Shown: one piece after another, positions 53,478 to 62,865 of the stretch
Numbering within the stretch: the stretch's first letter is position 1
Layout: each line of letters opens with the position of its first letter
Source: Planctomycetota bacterium
GTDB lineage: Bacteria > Planctomycetota > Phycisphaerae > SM23-33
NCBI GenBank assembly: GCA_022705325.1
Contig: JAKJER010000024.1
Span: 27,736-91,735 of the forward strand
Reading direction: 5' to 3'
Length of the DNA: 64,000 nucleotides
The notes under the pieces: generated by a model
Database searches by the model: none
What the model saw: the letters and a program-made list of their open reading frames with translations, nothing else
Told to the model about the DNA's origin: nothing
Program-made: the position numbers and the translations under genes

Positions 53478-54731
53478 ATGACTGCGCTGAGCGACTGGAA
53501 AGCCGTCGAGGCGGCGGTGCGGAAGGCTGTAGCCGAGACGACCATCACCGACATCCACACTCACCTGTTCCCGCCGGCCCACGGCAAGCTGCTGCTGTGG
53601 GGGGCCGACGAGGTGCTGACGTACCACTACCTGGTGGCCGAGCTGTTCACCCTGGCCCCGCGGGACCTGACGCCGGAGAAGTTCTGGGCCCTGCCCAAGC
53701 GGGCCCAGGCCGACCTGGTCTGGGAGCACGTGTTCCTGCGGCACGGCCCGCTGAGCGAGGCCGCCCGCGGCGCGCTGACTGTCTTCAGCAAGCTGGGGCT
53801 GGACGTGGCCGGGCGGGACCTGGCGCCGATCCGCAGGTACTTCGACGAGCAGAACGCGGCAGGCTACATGGAGAAGGTCTTCGAGCTGGCGGGCCTGGAT
53901 TACGCGGTGATGACCAACAATCCGTTCGTCGCGGAAGAGGTCGACTGCTGGGAGGCCAAGCTCCCCGTGCCCGCTCGCCTCAAGACCGCCCTGCGGATCG
54001 ACACGCTGCTGTGCGACTGGTCCGCGGCCTGCAAGCGCCTGGGCGAGCTGGGCTACACCGTCTACCGCAACCCCAGCACGCAGAGCCTGGTGGCGGCGAG
54101 GTTGTTCCTGAACGAGTGGATCGAGCGGCTCAAGCCGGTGTACCTGGCCGCCTCGCTGCCGCAGGATTTCGCCTACCCGTCGGAGGACATCTCGACGGCC
54201 ATGCTGGACCAGGTGGTCGTGCCGGCCGCCCAGGCGAACGGCATCCCGCTGGCGCTGATGATCGGCGTGCGCCGCGGCGTGAGCCCCGCCCTGAAAGACG
54301 GGGGCGACGGCGTGGGGGTGGCCGACGTGTCCGCCCTGCAGCGCCTCTTGCAGAACCACAAGGACGCGAAGTTCCTGGCCACCTTCCTCAGCCGGGTCAA
54401 CCAGCACGAGTTGTGCGTGCTGGCCCGCAAGTTCGGCAACCTGCACCTGTTCGGCTGCTGGTGGTTCTGCAACAACCCCAGCATCATCGAGGAACTCACG
54501 AGGATGCGGCTGGAGCTGCTGGGCACGGCCGTCACCTGCCAGCACAGCGATGCCCGCGTGCTGGACCAGCTTATCTACAAGTGGACTCACACGCGCCAGA
54601 TCGTGGCGGAGGTGCTCGTGGACAAGTACCGCGACCTGTGCGCAACCGGCTGGCAGCCCACCGAAGACGAGATCCGCCGCGACGCGCGGGCGATCTTCGG
54701 CGGCAGCTTCGAAGAGTTTTTGAAGAAATGA
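53478..54731 (+). CDS. uronate isomerase-like amidohydrolase (UxaC family)
   Basis: A 417-residue TIM-barrel protein. TDIHTHLFPPAHG supplies the two metal-binding His of the uronate isomerase family, and later motifs such as GCWWFCNNPSIIEELTRMRLELLGT and QHSDARVLDQLIYKW also fit. UxaC converts D-glucuronate or D-galacturonate to the keto sugars; it is shorter than the E. coli enzyme (~470), so a related substrate is possible. The GH2 gene follows 64 bp later on the same strand, consistent with a uronic-acid sugar pathway. Confidence 0.85.
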   Translation: MTALSDWKAVEAAVRKAVAETTITDIHTHLFPPAHGKLLLWGADEVLTYHYLVAELFTLAPRDLTPEKFWALPKRAQADLVWEHVFLRHGPLSEAARGALTVFSKLGLDVAGRDLAPIRRYFDEQNAAGYMEKVFELAGLDYAVMTNNPFVAEEVDCWEAKLPVPARLKTALRIDTLLCDWSAACKRLGELGYTVYRNPSTQSLVAARLFLNEWIERLKPVYLAASLPQDFAYPSEDISTAMLDQVVVPAAQANGIPLALMIGVRRGVSPALKDGGDGVGVADVSALQRLLQNHKDAKFLATFLSRVNQHELCVLARKFGNLHLFGCWWFCNNPSIIEELTRMRLELLGTAVTCQHSDARVLDQLIYKWTHTRQIVAEVLVDKYRDLCATGWQPTEDEIRRDARAIFGGSFEEFLKK

Positions 54732-54755
54732 CCACTCTGCCGGCGGGCAGGTTGG

Positions 54756-54783
54756 GCTTTGGAAATTGGGCATTGGGCATCTG
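54756..54783. repeat. word-like repeat, GGAAATTGGGCATTGGGCAT
   Basis: A run of (A/C)ATTGGGC words in the 64-bp gap between the isomerase and GH2 genes, directly before the GGGAGG ribosome site. Confidence 0.4.
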
Positions 54784-54795
54784 CGGGAGGTCCCT

Positions 54796-56994
54796 ATGAA
54801 CCGTGCCTTGCTGGTTTGCCTGGCTGTGTGCGTCCTGCTGCCCGGTCCGCTCCGCGCCGCCGATCGCGTCACGATCGACCTGGACGGGCAATGGTCCATC
54901 GGCGAGAGCGTCGAGGCCGACGCCATCCCCGACTCGTTCGCCCACACCGTACCCGTGCCGGGTCTGGTGCACCTGTCCGAGCCGGCCTTTGCGGACGTGG
55001 ACCAGTACGAGACCCGCGACTTCGCCTGGACGATGGCCCACTGGAAGGTCCTGCCGCCGTCGGAATTCCCCGGGCGCGGGCGGACCCGACAGAAGCGGAA
55101 CTACTTCTGGTACCGTCGCGCGTTCACCGCCCCGCCGCAGCGACAATGGGCGATGCTGACAGTCAACAAGGCCCAGTTCAGCACGGGCGTCTGGCTGAAC
55201 GGCAAGAAGCTCGGCGAGCACCTGGGCTGCTTCACGGCCGGGCGGTTCGACACGACAGCCGCCATCCGCTGGGGCGGCGAGAACACGCTGCTGGTCCGAG
55301 TGGGGGCTCATCCGGGCGTGATGCCCGAGTGGGCGCCGTGGGGCAACGACGGCGAGAAAGGCCCCTGGACGCCGGGCATCTACGACAGCGTCTCGCTGGC
55401 AGCCGGCGACTGGCCGGCCATCGAGTCCATCCAGGTCGCCCCGAAGATCGCGACCTCCGAAATCGTCGTCCAGACACGGCTGCGCAACGGCGGGCCGGCG
55501 ACGACCGCGGAACTGAAGCATCTCGTGCGCGCCTGGAAGCCCCGCCCACAGGAGCCCTTCCGGCCGGTGACGAAGCTGAGCGTGCCCCTGGCCGCGGGAG
55601 AGGAGAAGACCGTCACGCAGACCATTCCGATCACGGGTCCCAACCTGTGGACGCCCGAGAATCCCTATCTGTACGTGCTGGAGTCGGCCTCGCAAGGCGA
55701 CTCCGTCACGACGCGTTTCGGCATGAGGGAGTTCCGCTTCGACACGGCCACGCGGCGAGCGTATCTGAACGGCAAGGTGTATTACCTTCGCGGCGCGAGC
55801 ATTACGCTGCACCGGTTCTTCGGTGACCCGCTTTCCAAGCACCTGCCGTGGGATGAGGCGTGGGTCCGCAAGCTGCTGGTGGAGATCCCCAGGCGGATGC
55901 ACTGGAACGCCTTCCGCATCTGCATCGGGCCGGCACCGCAAAAATGGCTCGACATAGCTGACGAGGCCGGCCTGCTGCTCCAGTGGGAGTTCCCCATCTG
56001 GTCCGACCGCGAGCCGTGGTACTTCAAGAGCTACCGTGAAGACGAGATGATCGCCCAGTTCAAGGACTTCATGCGCGACAACTGGAACCACCCGAGCGTG
56101 GCCATCTGGGACGCCTCGAATGAAACCCGCTGGCCGGCGCTGGGCGAGCGGATCATCCCGGCGGTGCGGGGCCTGGACCTGTCCAACCGTCCGTGGGAAG
56201 ACGGCTACAATGGGCCCCAGGGGCCCGACGATCCGATCGAGGACCACCCCTACCAGTTCGGCAGTCATGTGTGGGGCAAGCCGCCCTATTTCGACATGCC
56301 GAACCTGGAGAAGATGACCGGCCCGCGGCCGCCACCGAAGGCGGGGGGTAATCCGCCCCATGCCGCGATCATCAATGAGTACGACTGGCTCTGGCTGCAC
56401 CGCGACGGTATGCCAACCGCCCTGACGCGAAAGGTCTACGAACACCTCGATCTGCTGAAGCCCGGCGTGGCAGCCGAGCAACGCTTCGAGGCTTGGGCCT
56501 ACCGCTTGGCCGGGCTGACAGAGTTCTGGCGGGCCTACCGCAACTATGCCGGCGTGCTATACTTGGCCTACCTCGACGGCGATCTGCCAACGTGTTTCAC
56601 CTGCGACAACTTCCGAAACATCGAGAAGCTGAAGTTTGAGCCCCGGTTCGAGCACTACATGAGCCAAGCGTTCAAACCGCTGGGGGTGTACGTGAACTTC
56701 TGGCAGCCGACGCTGCCAAAGGACAAACCTCGCCGCTTCAACGTGGTGCTCGTGAACGACACGTACGAGAAGGCCAGTGGAACGCTGGAGCTTACGTGGC
56801 TCGATTCCGCCGGCAAGTCCGCTGGTCCGCAGGCTCAAATGCCGTTTGCCGTCGACCCGCTCGGACAGGCTTTACTCGACGTCGAACTAGCCGCCCCGGC
56901 CAAGCCCGGCGAGTACGTGCTTACCTGCAAAGCCTTCTGGGACAGCAAACCATGGAGCCCGACCATCGCACGGCGTATGGTGCGGGTAGAGTAG
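54796..56994 (+). CDS. secreted GH2 family glycosidase
   Basis: A 732-residue exported enzyme with signal peptide (~1-21). The N-terminal sugar-binding jelly roll (~25-215) is followed by an Ig-like sandwich and the TIM barrel. The acid/base Glu443 stands in WDASNETRW (the S/N-E motif of clan GH-A) and the likely nucleophile is Glu528 in IINEYDW. The barrel also has the FRICIGPAPQKWLDIADEAGLL stretch typical of GH2. beta-Galactosidase, beta-glucuronidase or beta-mannosidase cannot be distinguished; the uronate isomerase next door makes glucuronidase attractive. GGGAGG precedes ATG 54796. Confidence 0.87.
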   Translation: MNRALLVCLAVCVLLPGPLRAADRVTIDLDGQWSIGESVEADAIPDSFAHTVPVPGLVHLSEPAFADVDQYETRDFAWTMAHWKVLPPSEFPGRGRTRQKRNYFWYRRAFTAPPQRQWAMLTVNKAQFSTGVWLNGKKLGEHLGCFTAGRFDTTAAIRWGGENTLLVRVGAHPGVMPEWAPWGNDGEKGPWTPGIYDSVSLAAGDWPAIESIQVAPKIATSEIVVQTRLRNGGPATTAELKHLVRAWKPRPQEPFRPVTKLSVPLAAGEEKTVTQTIPITGPNLWTPENPYLYVLESASQGDSVTTRFGMREFRFDTATRRAYLNGKVYYLRGASITLHRFFGDPLSKHLPWDEAWVRKLLVEIPRRMHWNAFRICIGPAPQKWLDIADEAGLLLQWEFPIWSDREPWYFKSYREDEMIAQFKDFMRDNWNHPSVAIWDASNETRWPALGERIIPAVRGLDLSNRPWEDGYNGPQGPDDPIEDHPYQFGSHVWGKPPYFDMPNLEKMTGPRPPPKAGGNPPHAAIINEYDWLWLHRDGMPTALTRKVYEHLDLLKPGVAAEQRFEAWAYRLAGLTEFWRAYRNYAGVLYLAYLDGDLPTCFTCDNFRNIEKLKFEPRFEHYMSQAFKPLGVYVNFWQPTLPKDKPRRFNVVLVNDTYEKASGTLELTWLDSAGKSAGPQAQMPFAVDPLGQALLDVELAAPAKPGEYVLTCKAFWDSKPWSPTIARRMVRVE

Positions 56995-57523
56995 CGTCAG
57001 GCATTCCCGTCCGCGATCGGCCGACAGACTGAGCGAGAGTTCTCCGATGGCGAGAGCGGATGGACCGGAGTATCGGATGCTATTCCGGACTATGTATATA
57101 GAGAACTCTTAGTCGCAGTCCTGATAGGTCTTGTGGATTGTGTGAAGACTTGACGGCTTGCGCATAAGAGAAGTGCGTGTGGCAGGTTGCATGCCAAGGT
57201 ATAGGAGGCGGAACCGTGGATAACCTGTCGGCGGCGCTGTGGGCGGTCGTGGGGTGTTGGTCGGCTCGCTCTGCGCAGCGTCAGACGCCTCGGTCGGCAA
57301 ACCCGGTGGTCTTCTGCTTGGCCCGATCGGCCGACAAGATTTCCACAGACCCTCCACAGGGCCTGTTGGGTCTTCCGTGACCCAGATTGTGCTGTCGTCG
57401 CATTCATCTATCGGCGGAGCGGCATCAAAATCTTCAGCCGTTTCCGATGAAGCAGGAAGAAAGAACCAGGCCCGGTTGGCGGGCCTGGTCCTGAGAAGTC
57501 CCTCACTTTATTCGCGTAATGGC
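56995..57523. other. 529-bp gap with direct repeats and DnaA-box-like motifs
   Basis: No convincing gene. It contains an AT-rich patch (57080-57130), a 13-bp direct repeat CGATCGGCCGACA (57014-57026 and 57324-57336) and three sequences close to the DnaA box on one or the other strand (near 57132, 57214 and 57348). A 54-codon frame from GTG 57216 has an upstream AGGAGG-like site but no recognisable domain. The last part holds the terminator of the next gene. Confidence 0.5.
57465..57489 (-). terminator. rho-independent terminator of the small secreted protein gene
   Basis: ACCAGGCCC pairs with GGGCCTGGT around a 7-base loop, followed on the minus strand by TTCTTTCTTCC. It lies 35 bases after the stop at 57524. 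Confidence 0.75.
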
Positions 57524-57895
57524 TTAGTGCCGAACAACTCGGACAGAGCGGAAGTGCGTCCGGGGCAGTGCCGGTGCAGGCAGGACATGCCGATGGAAGA
57601 TGCTGCTGCTCGTCCAGTGATGAACCACGGGGCCATGCGGGTGCGGCAGAGGCGGCTTTGGCCAGGTTCTCAGCACCCACACGCCGTCGGGGTCGCATTC
57701 ATCGACGTCGATCAGGACCGACTCCCAGGAAGTGACCGGCGGGGGTGGAAGGACCTTCTTCACCACCACCACGCTGGTCCTGCGGGTCGGAACGAAGATC
57801 CTTGGCGGCGGGGCCGCCGATGCCGTCAAGGCCGTCATGATCGTCGCCGCCGCCACGAGCAGGGCTGCCATCTGAATGTTCTTGCGAGTGTTCAT
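57524..57895 (-). CDS. small secreted Pro/His/Arg-rich protein
   Basis: A 123-residue exported protein with signal peptide (~1-28, cleavage near TASA-A). The mature part is rich in Pro, Val, His and Arg, with the stretches PPPRIFVPTRR, VVVVKKVLPPPPV and PHPHGPVVHHW. The acidic spot DVDECDPDG is the only non-basic patch. No family recognised. AGAGG precedes ATG 57895, and a clear terminator follows, so it is a monocistronic, probably real gene. His clusters could bind metal. Confidence 0.6.
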   Translation of the reverse strand: MNTRKNIQMAALLVAAATIMTALTASAAPPPRIFVPTRRTSVVVVKKVLPPPPVTSWESVLIDVDECDPDGVWVLRTWPKPPLPHPHGPVVHHWTSSSIFHRHVLPAPALPRTHFRSVRVVRH

Positions 57896-58196
57896 CGTTT
57901 TTCCTCTCATTCTAGGGGTTCTCGCCGCATCTGATTGTCTCTATGGCAATAGGCGTGCCACAGCCCGGTGAGCCAGAGTCGTCAGAGTCTTATATGATGC
58001 TCTGAGAAATGGTTACGCATCGAACGTCCAGCGCCGAGGGCGGAGACTGGCCAGTTCCCAATGGGCAATACTGCCCGCTGTGGGTGCGGAGTATTCCTCT
58101 ATCGCGCCCCAGTCGTACGGCGGGTCTTCACCATCGTAGGCTCGGACGGAGTTGGTCTTGCGGCCAGGGACGCCGAATGCAAGCGATTCCCCCGCG
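57896..58196. other. 301-bp gap between two minus-strand genes
   Basis: It holds TAGAAT (57909-57914, minus strand) 13 bases before the ATG of the small secreted protein as a possible -10. A small imperfect hairpin CAGAG...CTCTG lies near 57985-58006. Nothing coding seen. Confidence 0.4.
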
Positions 58197-59714
58197 TCAG
58201 CGTCGCGTCGGCAGGCGCTTCTTGAGCATGGCCTGGTGCAGATCGGCCGGAACGATGTCGCCCGGACGTGTCGCCTCCAACCACTTTCCGTCGCTGGATC
58301 GCAGCGCGGCGGGCAGGCCGTCCTTGCCGCGGACGTCCAGGCCGACGACGTTGACGGCGTCGATGAAGTTCTTGGGCCAGCTCACCGGCTGGGCGGTGCG
58401 GATGTTCCAGAACGTCTCGCCGGCGGCGGTATGGCTGCCTCGGTGCCCGCCCCCGCTGGAGGCCCAGAGACGCTTGCCCGAGCCGGCGTCGATGTCGCTG
58501 AAGAGGTTCTCGTACGGGGCCCAGCGGTGATGGTCCATGTTCAGGTTGATCGCCCGGCCGCGGCAGAAGACGCACCCGACGGCTGACTGCACCGTCACGT
58601 CGTGGATGAACTGCGTCTGGATGTCGAAGCGGGTGCAGAGGCTGTCCTGGCCCTGGAGGGTGATGCCGTGGTGCCCGCAGAAGCCGCTCTTGCTCAGGCG
58701 GGCCTTGTCGGCGGTCAGGACGATGCCGTCAATGGAGCAAAACGCCCCGTTGACGTACGGGCCGGAGTCGGCGTTGTGGACGCGCAGGTCCTTGAGCCAG
58801 CAATGGGCGGCGCCCGACTCGATGACCACCGGGTTGAAGCCCAGCTCCTTGAAGTGCCCGGCGTACGGCTGGGCTGGAAACTCGAACGCGACACCCTCGA
58901 TGCCGACGTCCGTGACGCTCGGGACGAAGGGCGCCAATGCGGGCTTCCACTCCGCCCGCACGTCGAACCGCAGCGGGCGGTCCAGTGTGACCACTTGGCC
59001 GGCTACCTGGCGAACCCGGAAGATCTGACGGATGCGCCAGTTCACCAGGCCCGCGGCGTTGCCCTCCTGCCCGCGATAGAGATACTTCACCAGCGTCTTG
59101 TCGCTGTCATCGTGGAGGGTCAACGTCACCTCATCGCCGGGCTTAAAGCTCCCGCGCTCGACGGTGAGAATGTTCTGGCCGCGTCTGGCGGCGGCGGTCA
59201 CGCGAACGCCGGAGCGGGGATCGCGCATCCGCTGGCCGATGGCGATGAGCCCTCCACCCCAGGACCAGCCCGTGGTGGGCTGGTTGCCGTCGGTCTTGGA
59301 CGGGCGGGGCCGGAGCTGTTCGCCCGGCTTGACGAACAGCAGGACGGTCTTGTCGCTGCCCGCGCCGCGCAGGACCAGGGTGGACGAGCGGATCTCCAGC
59401 AGGTCGCCCAGGACGTACCGTCCGGGCGGGATGAGGACCACCTTACCCGCGCCCGCGTCGATGGCCTTCCTGAACGCCTCGGTGTCGTCGGTCTTCCCAT
59501 CGCCCTTGGCGCCGAAGTCCGCCACCGACGCCCGCCCAGCCGGGATGCGAAACGGCTTCTCGCCGCGACGGTAGCCCGCGAAGGAGAAGTCGCCCAGCCG
59601 CCCGGCTGGGTCCCACTTCTCGCCGCTTGTGCCCCAGAGCTGCGACGTCTCGGCTGACCGGGCCACTGTCGCCGCAAGAACCACCGCCGCCAGGATTATT
59701 GGCATGTGTTTCAT
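58197..59714 (-). CDS. secreted pectate-lyase-superfamily (right-handed beta-helix) protein
   Basis: A 505-residue exported protein with signal peptide (~1-20). It contains the Pectate_lyase_3 entry motif VADFGAKGDGKTDDTEAFRKAIDAG, followed by IPPGRYVLGDLLEI and successive beta-helix turns. The family includes polysaccharide lyases, GH28-type polygalacturonases and non-catalytic binding proteins. I cannot identify catalytic Asp residues with confidence. No clear ribosome site before ATG 59714. It is divergent from ubiD. Confidence 0.82.
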   Translation of the reverse strand: MKHMPIILAAVVLAATVARSAETSQLWGTSGEKWDPAGRLGDFSFAGYRRGEKPFRIPAGRASVADFGAKGDGKTDDTEAFRKAIDAGAGKVVLIPPGRYVLGDLLEIRSSTLVLRGAGSDKTVLLFVKPGEQLRPRPSKTDGNQPTTGWSWGGGLIAIGQRMRDPRSGVRVTAAARRGQNILTVERGSFKPGDEVTLTLHDDSDKTLVKYLYRGQEGNAAGLVNWRIRQIFRVRQVAGQVVTLDRPLRFDVRAEWKPALAPFVPSVTDVGIEGVAFEFPAQPYAGHFKELGFNPVVIESGAAHCWLKDLRVHNADSGPYVNGAFCSIDGIVLTADKARLSKSGFCGHHGITLQGQDSLCTRFDIQTQFIHDVTVQSAVGCVFCRGRAINLNMDHHRWAPYENLFSDIDAGSGKRLWASSGGGHRGSHTAAGETFWNIRTAQPVSWPKNFIDAVNVVGLDVRGKDGLPAALRSSDGKWLEATRPGDIVPADLHQAMLKKRLPTRR

Positions 59715-59833
59715 CTAAGCATGAACCGCCGCCGCCAGCGAAGATTGCCGAAAGCCCGCGGAAAGCCCACAGGCCCCGGTTCTCAAGCGATCCATTCAAT
59801 CTGCGCCCTCTCGCATGAGCGGTCCGCTTGTGG

Positions 59834-59839
59834 TCTAAT
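59834..59839 (+). promoter_or_regulatory. TCTAAT -10 box of ubiD
   Basis: The TCTAAT box, preceded by TGG as in an extended -10, ends seven bases before ATG 59847. Transcription would start at the start codon. It overlaps an alternative ATG at 59838, which argues for the later one. Confidence 0.45.
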
Positions 59840-59846
59840 GGGCTTC

Positions 59847-61379
59847 ATGGCGACCTATCCCGATCTGCAATCGTTCGTCGCGGCGTTGGAGCAGGCCGGT
59901 CAGCTTGTCCGCGTGCGGGCCGAGGTGGACCCGCTGCTGGAGCTGGCCGCCGTCGCCGACCGCGAGATGAAGAGCGACTCTCCCGAGGGCCCGGCTGGGG
60001 CGCCCGCGTGCGACCCGGTCAACGGGCGCTTCGGCGGGCGGGCGATCCTGTTCGAGAACGTCCGCGGGCACGACGTGCCCGTGCTCATCAACGCGTACGG
60101 AAGCTATCGGCGGGTGAACATGGCCCTGGGCTGCCAAAGCCTGGACGAGCTGGCCGAGCGGGTCAACAAGCTGGTCAAGCCCGAGGTGCCGCAAGGCTTC
60201 TTCGCCAAGCTCCGCAAGCTGCCGGAGCTGGCCCGGCTGGCCAATCTCAAGCCCAAGGTCGTCTCGCGGGCGGCGGCCTGCCAGGAAGTGGTGCAGACGG
60301 ACGACGCCGACCTGACCGCCCTGCCGGTGATCCAGTGCTGGCCCGGCGACGGGGCGGGCCACCCGGCCGGCGAGCTTGCCAAGCGCTACATCACGCTGGG
60401 CTCGATCCTCACGCGCCATCCCGAGACCGGCGAGGGCAACGTGGGGATGTACCGCGTGCAGCTTCTGGGGCCGCGACGGGCGGCCATGCACATCCACCCG
60501 CCGCACGACGGGGCCGCCAACTGGCGGGCGTGGAAGGACCAGGGCAAGTCCATGCCCGCGGCCATCGTCCTGGGCGGGCCCAGCCCGCTCGCCTATGCCG
60601 CCAGCGCCCCCTGCCCGCCGGGCGTGGACGAGATGATGCTGGCGGGCTTCCTCCAGGGCGGCCCGGTCGAACTCGTGCCCTGCCGCACGATCGACCTGGC
60701 GGTGCCCGCGTCGGCCGACATCGTCATCGAGGGCGAGGTCGCGTGCGACGAGTTGACCGTCGAGGGGCCCTTCGGCGACCACACGGGCTTCTACAGCCTG
60801 GCCGACCGGTTCCCCGTCTTCCGCGTGACGGCGATCACGCGCCGCCGCGACGCGATCTACCCCACGACGATCGTCGGCCAGCCGCCCATGGAGGACTACT
60901 ACCTGGGCAAGGCGACCGAGCGGATCTTCCTGCCGCTGCTGCGGACGCTGTGCCCGGAGATCCTCGACTACGACCTGCCCATGTTCGGGGCGTTCCACAA
61001 CTTCGTCTTCGTCCAGATCGACAAGCAGTACCCCCACCAGGCCCGCAAGGTCATGCACGCCATCTGGGGGGCTGGGCAGATGGTCTTCAGCAAGTTTATC
61101 GTGGTGGTGGACCGGGACGTGAACGTCCACGACCCCAACGACGTGTGGTTCCACGTGGGGGCCAACGTCGACCCGTCGCGCGATCTGGAGCGGTCGGCCG
61201 GGCCGGCGGACATCCTCGACCACGCCTCGACGGAGCTGGGCGGCGGGGGCAAGCTGGGCATCGACGCGACGCGGAAGCTGCCCGGCGAGGGCCCCGTGCG
61301 CGACTGGCCCGAGGAGCTCAAGATGGACGACGCCACGCTGGCGACCATCGCCAGGCGCTGGGCGGAGTACGGGCTGTGA
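59847..61379 (+). CDS. ubiD: UbiD family prenylated-FMN-dependent decarboxylase
   Basis: A 510-residue decarboxylase. Family motifs include DLTALPVIQCWPGDGAG, the NVGMYRVQLLG region for prFMN/metal binding, and the conserved VEGPFGDHTGFYS with the catalytic Glu. UbiD enzymes remove the carboxyl of 4-hydroxybenzoate-type or futalosine-derived quinone precursors and need the prFMN synthase UbiX, which is not in the window. A UbiE methyltransferase 1.6 kb downstream supports a role in quinone synthesis. I start at ATG 59847 because of the -10 box; 59838 is the alternative. Confidence 0.92.
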   Translation: MATYPDLQSFVAALEQAGQLVRVRAEVDPLLELAAVADREMKSDSPEGPAGAPACDPVNGRFGGRAILFENVRGHDVPVLINAYGSYRRVNMALGCQSLDELAERVNKLVKPEVPQGFFAKLRKLPELARLANLKPKVVSRAAACQEVVQTDDADLTALPVIQCWPGDGAGHPAGELAKRYITLGSILTRHPETGEGNVGMYRVQLLGPRRAAMHIHPPHDGAANWRAWKDQGKSMPAAIVLGGPSPLAYAASAPCPPGVDEMMLAGFLQGGPVELVPCRTIDLAVPASADIVIEGEVACDELTVEGPFGDHTGFYSLADRFPVFRVTAITRRRDAIYPTTIVGQPPMEDYYLGKATERIFLPLLRTLCPEILDYDLPMFGAFHNFVFVQIDKQYPHQARKVMHAIWGAGQMVFSKFIVVVDRDVNVHDPNDVWFHVGANVDPSRDLERSAGPADILDHASTELGGGGKLGIDATRKLPGEGPVRDWPEELKMDDATLATIARRWAEYGL

Positions 61380-61463
61380 GATTGCGGAATAAAGACCGTC
61401 GCAGGCCGCGTTAGTCCTATATCGAGAACCGTTCGGACCCGGGTCCCATCACAGGAGATCGTT

Positions 61464-62837
61464 ATGGAAGCCAAGAGCTCTTCCCATCGTCAGGCCCCTC
61501 TGCGCTATCCACGTCGCCAGGTGCTGCTGGCCGGCGCTGCCGGCGCCGCCGCTGCCGCGTTCACCATCGTGCCGCGTCACGTCCTGGGCGGCCCGGGGCA
61601 GACCCCGCCCAGCGAGAAGCTGAACATCGCCGGCATCGGGGTGGGCGGCATGGGCTCGGGCGACGTCCGCAGCCTGGCCGGGCTGGGGCACAACATCGTC
61701 GCCCTGTGCGACGCGGACCAGCGGATGCTGAACAACAACCTCAAGCATCACCCCAAGGCCAAGACGTACACGGACTTCCGCAAGATGTTCGAGCAGCAGA
61801 AGGACATCGACGCGGTAACCATCGCCACGCCCGACCACATGCACGCGGTGGTGACGATGACGGCGATCAAGCTGGGCAAGCACGTGCACTGCCAGAAGCC
61901 CCTGACGCACTCGGTGTACGAGGCCCGCCAGATCGGGCAGGCCGCCCGCGCCGCCAAGGTGGCCACCCAGATGGGCAACTTCGGGCACGCCAGCGAGCAG
62001 GCCCGCCTGGTGTGCGAGACGATCTGGTCGGGCGTGATCGGCAAGGTCCTCGAGGTCCACGCGGGCTCCAACCGCTACCCGCCGATCTCGCCGCGCGGCA
62101 TCCGCCGCCCCGGCGACACCCCGCCCTGCCCCAAGGAACTCGACTGGGACCAGTGGGTCGGCGTCTCGCCCATGCGCCCGTACCACCCGTGCTATCATCC
62201 CTTCGCCTGGCGCGGCTGGTGGGACTTCGGCACCGGCTGCCTGGGCGACATCGGCTGCCACCAGTTCTCCTCCACGTTCAAGGCCCTCAAGCTGGGCCAC
62301 CCCGACTGGGTGGACGCCTGCTCGACCAACCAGGCCTGCCCGCCGGAGGTGTCCAACGAGACCGCCCCGATCGCGTCGATCACGCGGTGGCACTTCCCGG
62401 CCGAGGGGGACCGTAGCGAGGTGCTGCTGACCTGGTGGGACGGCGGGCTGACCCCCCCGCGCCCCGCGGAGCTGGAGCCGGACCGTTCCTTCGGCAACGG
62501 CGACTGGCTGTACATCATCGGCGACAAGGGCAAGATGTACGGGCACCGGGTGATTCCCGACTCGAAGTACAAGGAGATCGGCTCGCAGATCAAGAAGACT
62601 CTGCCCCGTTCGCCCGGGCACTACCAGGAGTGGATCGGCGCCTGCAAGGGCGGGCCCGCGCCGGGCTCGAACTTCGCCGACCACGCCGCCCACCTGAGCG
62701 AGATCGTGCTGCTGGGCAACGTCTCCATCCGCACCAAGCAGAAACTCCACTGGGACGGGCCCAACCTCAAGGTCACCAACAGCGCCGACGCCAACGCCCT
62801 GCTCAACCCGCCCTACCGCGCCGGGTATTCGCTGTAG
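61464..62837 (+). CDS. Tat-exported Gfo/Idh/MocA oxidoreductase
   Basis: A 457-residue protein with a twin-arginine-like signal (PRRQVLLAGAAGAAAAAF; RRQVLL lacks the usual Phe). The Rossmann loop is GIGVGGMGSGDVRSL, the active-site motif QKPLTHSVYEA, and the C-terminal domain contains HPFAWRGWWDFGTGCLGDIGCHQ. It is clearly related to the enzyme at 41873-43210 but not a recent copy. AGGAGA precedes ATG. The gap to ubiD is 84 bp on the same strand. Substrate is probably a sugar or sugar derivative. Confidence 0.92.
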   Translation: MEAKSSSHRQAPLRYPRRQVLLAGAAGAAAAAFTIVPRHVLGGPGQTPPSEKLNIAGIGVGGMGSGDVRSLAGLGHNIVALCDADQRMLNNNLKHHPKAKTYTDFRKMFEQQKDIDAVTIATPDHMHAVVTMTAIKLGKHVHCQKPLTHSVYEARQIGQAARAAKVATQMGNFGHASEQARLVCETIWSGVIGKVLEVHAGSNRYPPISPRGIRRPGDTPPCPKELDWDQWVGVSPMRPYHPCYHPFAWRGWWDFGTGCLGDIGCHQFSSTFKALKLGHPDWVDACSTNQACPPEVSNETAPIASITRWHFPAEGDRSEVLLTWWDGGLTPPRPAELEPDRSFGNGDWLYIIGDKGKMYGHRVIPDSKYKEIGSQIKKTLPRSPGHYQEWIGACKGGPAPGSNFADHAAHLSEIVLLGNVSIRTKQKLHWDGPNLKVTNSADANALLNPPYRAGYSL

Positions 62838-62865
62838 GGCGAGCGGGGGGGGGCTTGGGCGGCAA

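Noticed and set aside
57177..57380. 67-codon plus-strand frame in the 57 kb gap
   Set aside because: No recognisable domain, and its composition suits random GC-rich DNA; kept only as a remark.
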